Origin: Thereva unica
Lineage: Eukaryota > Arthropoda > Insecta > Diptera > Therevidae
Length of the DNA: 64,000 nucleotides
Reading direction: 5' to 3'
Assembly: GCA_949987705.1 (NCBI GenBank)
Contig: OX465281.1
Span: 140,478,876-140,542,875, forward strand
Below are positions 59,222-64,000 of this stretch, piece after piece. Position numbers and translations under genes: made by a program. Numbering within the stretch: position 1 is the stretch's first letter; every line of letters begins with the position of its first letter. The notes under the pieces were generated by a model, which saw only the letters and a program-made list of their open reading frames with translations, made no database searches and was not told the origin of the DNA.

Positions 59222-60039
59222 GGAATTAAATATTAAGGCTAGAAAAATACGTTGCTTTCAAACAAATATTTTTATTTTCTTCACAAACTTAAATTATAAT
59301 ATGAAACATAATAATAAAACTTTTCTACAGCATAAAAATAGCCTCTTGTTCATTGCACAAACTATTAATTTATAACATATTAAAATATAACAAAAAAAAA
59401 TTAACTTCAGAAAAAAACTTGCCTGCATAAACATGTCATTCTTAAAATATAAATATATATACATCTCCTTAAAATATAGCCTCTTAATCATTGCATAGAC
59501 TAATTTATAACATATTAAAATATAACAAAAAAATAACTTAAGAAAAAATAAAACAAAAACTTCACAGCTCAGACATCTACTCTAAAAAAAAAATTAATGG
59601 TCTTGGATGTGAAGTATCACGTCCGTATTTTAACGTGGCAACGTCTATTAATTTGAACGTGACAACGTCTGTTATTACGTTTTGTATTATTTTCTCAATT
59701 AATAAATTATATTTTGAAGCAATTTTTTTGTGTGCGGGACATTTTCACACGCGCGTCCTATCTTAAACCGATTTAATAGACGTTGTCACGTCAATAAGGT
59801 GAATGAATGTATTTTTCCCGTGTAGAGGATAAATTAACGAAAATTTTGAGCCATTAACCACCCCCCTAACATGTATGGGGGCGGAGATATGATTTTTTTT
59901 GTGTGCGGGACATTTTCACACGCGCGTCCTATCTTAAACCGATTTAATAGACGTTGTCACGTCAAAAATTAAAATTACCTCTAATTCGTTGGACAAATCT
60001 TTCTTCTCTTGGACAAATAAAACCATTTACATTCTTCTA
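59222..60039. other. Harbinger A intergenic region with a 70-bp direct repeat
   Basis: Very AT-rich, with a 70-bp direct repeat at 59724-59794 and 59894-59965 (GTGTGCGGGACATTTTCACA ... AATAGACGTTGTCACGTCAA). Both genes of the element converge here. No other feature seen. Confidence 0.7.
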
Positions 60040-61904
<1,865 letters not shown>

Positions 61905-62120
61905 ATAAACAAAAATAAAAAAATCAGCTGTTTTCTAATGCTGCTTTTGACACTTCAATCCGTCGGTTCCTTCAAGTTCCAAATTTTTGAAACCTTTATC
62001 CGGTCCGTTCCGTTGCGTCCAGTATAACCACTTCAATACAATTTATTCGTAATGAAAACCATTTTGACATATCAATCCGCTCCGTTGCGTTCCTTTGCGT
62101 CCAGTATAATTGGAGCTTAA

Positions 62121-62717
62121 CACTGAAAGTACATAGGGACGCGACGCGACGCGACGTGACGCTACGCGAAGTTAATAATGTCAAAAAAATATTGAATTAT
62201 ACGATATCCTATGTAGTGAGTACAATGTAACGCGACGCGACGCAACGCCAAGCTTTCGACGTGAAAAGTTGACCAACTTTGAACTTTTGCCGCGGCGCGA
62301 CGCGAAAATAGCGTTAGCAAGAGATCATATATCGGCCTCGTCATTCTGGTATACTTAAAAAAATCCTCCGGATCATTATTTTTAATATGAAGGAAACTGG
62401 TTGTAAAGTATCCGTTAACATCTCGGGACAAATTCACCTCCCGGACCCACCAGCGCCTTATATTTCGATTGTATAAATTTTTATATTGTTTATACAATAT
62501 GAATAGCATTGTTAACAACATTAATTCTTCCATGATTTTTTTTGACAAATACGAAATACTTTCAATAATAACAATGTATTAAGCCTACTTTGCCCGTTAA
62601 AAAATTTTAACGCCAAGAAAATCCGGCTTCAATGTGTTTGGTTGAAAAGCTTCGGCGTCGCGTCTCTCAGCGTCTCGTTCACGTCGCGTCGCGTCGCGTC
62701 CCTATGTACTTCCACTA
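62121..62717 (-). mobile_element. Harbinger-related element B (deleted derivative)
   Basis: Ends CACTGAAAGTACATAGGG and (complement) TAGTGGAAGTACATAGGG, followed on both sides by GACGCGACGCGACGCG subterminal repeats. TAA lies directly outside each end (62118-62120, 62718-62720); the left one is also the right target site of element A. 597 bp, with only the start of a transposase. Confidence 0.82.
62304..62548 (-). pseudogene. Harbinger transposase N-terminus, truncated
   Basis: Minus-strand frame: MEELMLLTMLFILYKQYKNL, IRRWWVREVNLSRDVNGYF, FKYTRMTRPIYDLLLTLF. It parallels the N-terminus of the element A transposase (RRWSVRPINRNRRLKGYF, IHTRMRRPLYNLLLDLI) but is clearly divergent. The frame runs into the subterminal repeats near 62304, so the catalytic domain is deleted. 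Confidence 0.75.
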
Positions 62718-62720
62718 TAA

Positions 62721-63100
62721 GAATGAAATTGCAATGCAATGAAATTCCTGCCGGTAAAACTTTGACGTGCAATATTTCTAATTTCGATTGCAGACAAATT
62801 GATCGTCTGGCCCGGGGTTAGTGTACCTCAACCTGAGTTGCCCTTGCCACTGCTGTGAAAAGGCCGTTGAAGGCGTAAGAGGAAATTTTAATGGGTTTTC
62901 ATTCATTTCCCATTATTTGTTTCAAGAATGAGCTGTCAGGTTCAAGCAGAATGACGCATAGTGTCAAAAAAATTTGATTTCATACGCAGAAAACGAAAAG
63001 ATTTTAGAATTAGTCAATTTCTCATCAAGTAATATTTTTAAGAATTATTTTAATATTTTACTTTTTGTAACAGTGTTCAGTTAATAGTCCATTGAAAAAT
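62721..63100 (+). promoter_or_regulatory. CHMP4 upstream region
   Basis: 380 bp between the Harbinger B target site and the CHMP4 start codon, so the promoter and 5' UTR are presumably here. No TATA box was assigned. The gene start is preceded by TTGAAAAAT. Splice sites of an upstream noncoding exon could not be determined. Confidence 0.4.
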
Positions 63101-63524
63101 ATGAGTTTCTTTGGAAAAATGTTCGGGGGCAAGAAAGAAGTTGCCCCCACAACTGGAGAGGCCATTCAAAAATTACGGGAGACCGAAAATATGCTTTTGA
63201 AAAAACAAGAATTTTTAGAATCTAAAATTCAAATGGAATTAGATATCGCCAGAAAAAATGGCACCAAAAATAAACGAGGTATTATCGGGTGTAATAATGT
63301 GTAGTCTTGGTATTATTGTGACGGAATTTACTTTGTTTTTCTTCAGCTGCAATTCAAGCCCTTAAGAGGAAAAAGCGATATGAAAAGCAACTTCAACAAA
63401 TTGATGGGACCTTATCTACAATAGAAATGCAAAGAGAAGCATTGGAAAGTGCTAATACAAATACTGCTGTTTTAACGACTATGAAAAATGCTGCAGACGC
63501 CATGAAGGCAGCTCATAAGAACAT
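63101..63524 (+). CDS. shrb: CHMP4/Snf7 (shrub) ESCRT-III subunit, first two exons
   Basis: Exon 1 is 63101-63278 and exon 2 is 63347-63524 (178 bp each), with a 68-bp GT-AG intron and a further GTGAGT donor at 63525; later exons lie beyond the window. The product starts MSFFGKMFGGKKEVAPTTGE, a typical CHMP4 N-terminus, followed by EAIQKLRETENMLLKKQEFL and, in exon 2, AIQALKRKKRYEKQLQQIDG and MKNAADAMKAAHKNM. These are the basic helices 1-3 of the ESCRT-III core, about 119 of roughly 220 residues. CHMP4/Snf7 polymerises on endosomal and other membranes to drive budding and scission. This is the only conserved host gene seen. The start is chosen by family conservation. Confidence 0.95.
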
Positions 63525-64000
63525 GTGAGTAACTAATGATTACTAATCATTTCGTATATGTTTGGCATATAAGTTTCTTGTTAATATTTAATGAATTTCT
63601 ATAGGGTTCGTCAGGTATATCCAACAACACCAATTCTCTTATTTTACTGATAAGCTTATAGTAGGGTATTCATAAAACACTATGCTGTAATAGATTAAAT
63701 TATTATTAAGAAAATGAGGTGGGGATTGGCATATCACAATATATGATATATTTTACCTTAAGGGTACATCTGCTGCAGAAAACGTAACTAATCTTCTTTG
63801 GAAAATGTTACGTTGCATATATCCCCCCTGGGGCCGGTTCACGTAGCTCGAACGACGATAATCGTTCAAAACGAATTTGAATACGAAAAAATTTGTCTAA
63901 AAAAAATTGAGCGTTCACGTAGCTCGAAAGAAAATTTAAGGAAACCACATTACTGAAACATGATTTTCTTTACAAAAACCGCTGTAAAATTATACAATTT
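63525..64000 (+). other. CHMP4 intron 2 (partial)
   Basis: Begins GTGAGT and runs off the window. At 63837-63854 and 63911-63927 the motif GTTCACGTAGCTCGAA occurs twice in direct orientation, possibly one end of an uncharacterised repeat. Confidence 0.6.

Overview
The window is eukaryotic, AT-rich and most likely from an insect. Only one host gene is visible: the first two exons of a CHMP4/Snf7 (shrub) ESCRT-III gene at 63101-63524. Nearly everything else is transposable elements nested in each other. The families (Gypsy LTR elements, Jockey/CR1-type and RTE-type LINEs, Helitrons with CTAG ends, a Tc1 DD34E element, two PIF/Harbinger elements, a hAT-type palindrome, foldback MITEs) fit an insect repeat island. 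The exact taxon cannot be named from this sequence.

1-16900: a 5'-truncated LINE lies beside a Gypsy element (copy 1, 1621-7605). The segment from mid-gag to the 3' flank is tandemly duplicated (2373-8484 and 8485-14576), giving a second Gypsy body. Both bodies carry the same foldback element inside pol. The duplicated flank is the 3' end of an RTE-type LINE (about 14132-16900, minus strand), which is itself split by a solo LTR with a 4-bp target duplication.

17200-24231: a long LINE with a PHD-finger ORF1 and an EN-RT ORF2, split by a Helitron inserted exactly between A and T.

24550-40865: two inverted termini (24550-24585 and about 40830-40865) appear to be the ends of one TIR element whose (TA)n core has taken up about 16 kb of later insertions: three Helitrons, two copies of a mariner-like MITE, three near-identical tandem LINE fragments, several palindromic elements and a Tc1 element, most of them separated by (TA)n tracts.

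40866-57213: a second Helitron family built on 118-bp repeats, an RTE endonuclease fragment, a LINE endonuclease fragment split by a MITE, and a large defective Gypsy element (44951-56943). The latter has a MITE in its 5' LTR, another complete but defective Gypsy in its gag and a 3.5-kb TIR element in its 3' LTR.

57689-62720: two PIF/Harbinger elements sit end to end, separated and flanked by single TAA triplets. The first has a transposase gene (one nonsense codon) and a divergent MADF-BESS partner gene. A 976-bp palindromic hAT-type element lies exactly on a splice acceptor of that partner gene. The second is an internally deleted derivative of a related element.

No tRNA, rRNA, CRISPR or bacterial-type operon was seen. 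The best leads are the hAT insertion that duplicates a splice acceptor, the shared-TAA Harbinger pair, the (TA)n accretion locus, and the sequence shared by the foldback element and the Helitron satellite.
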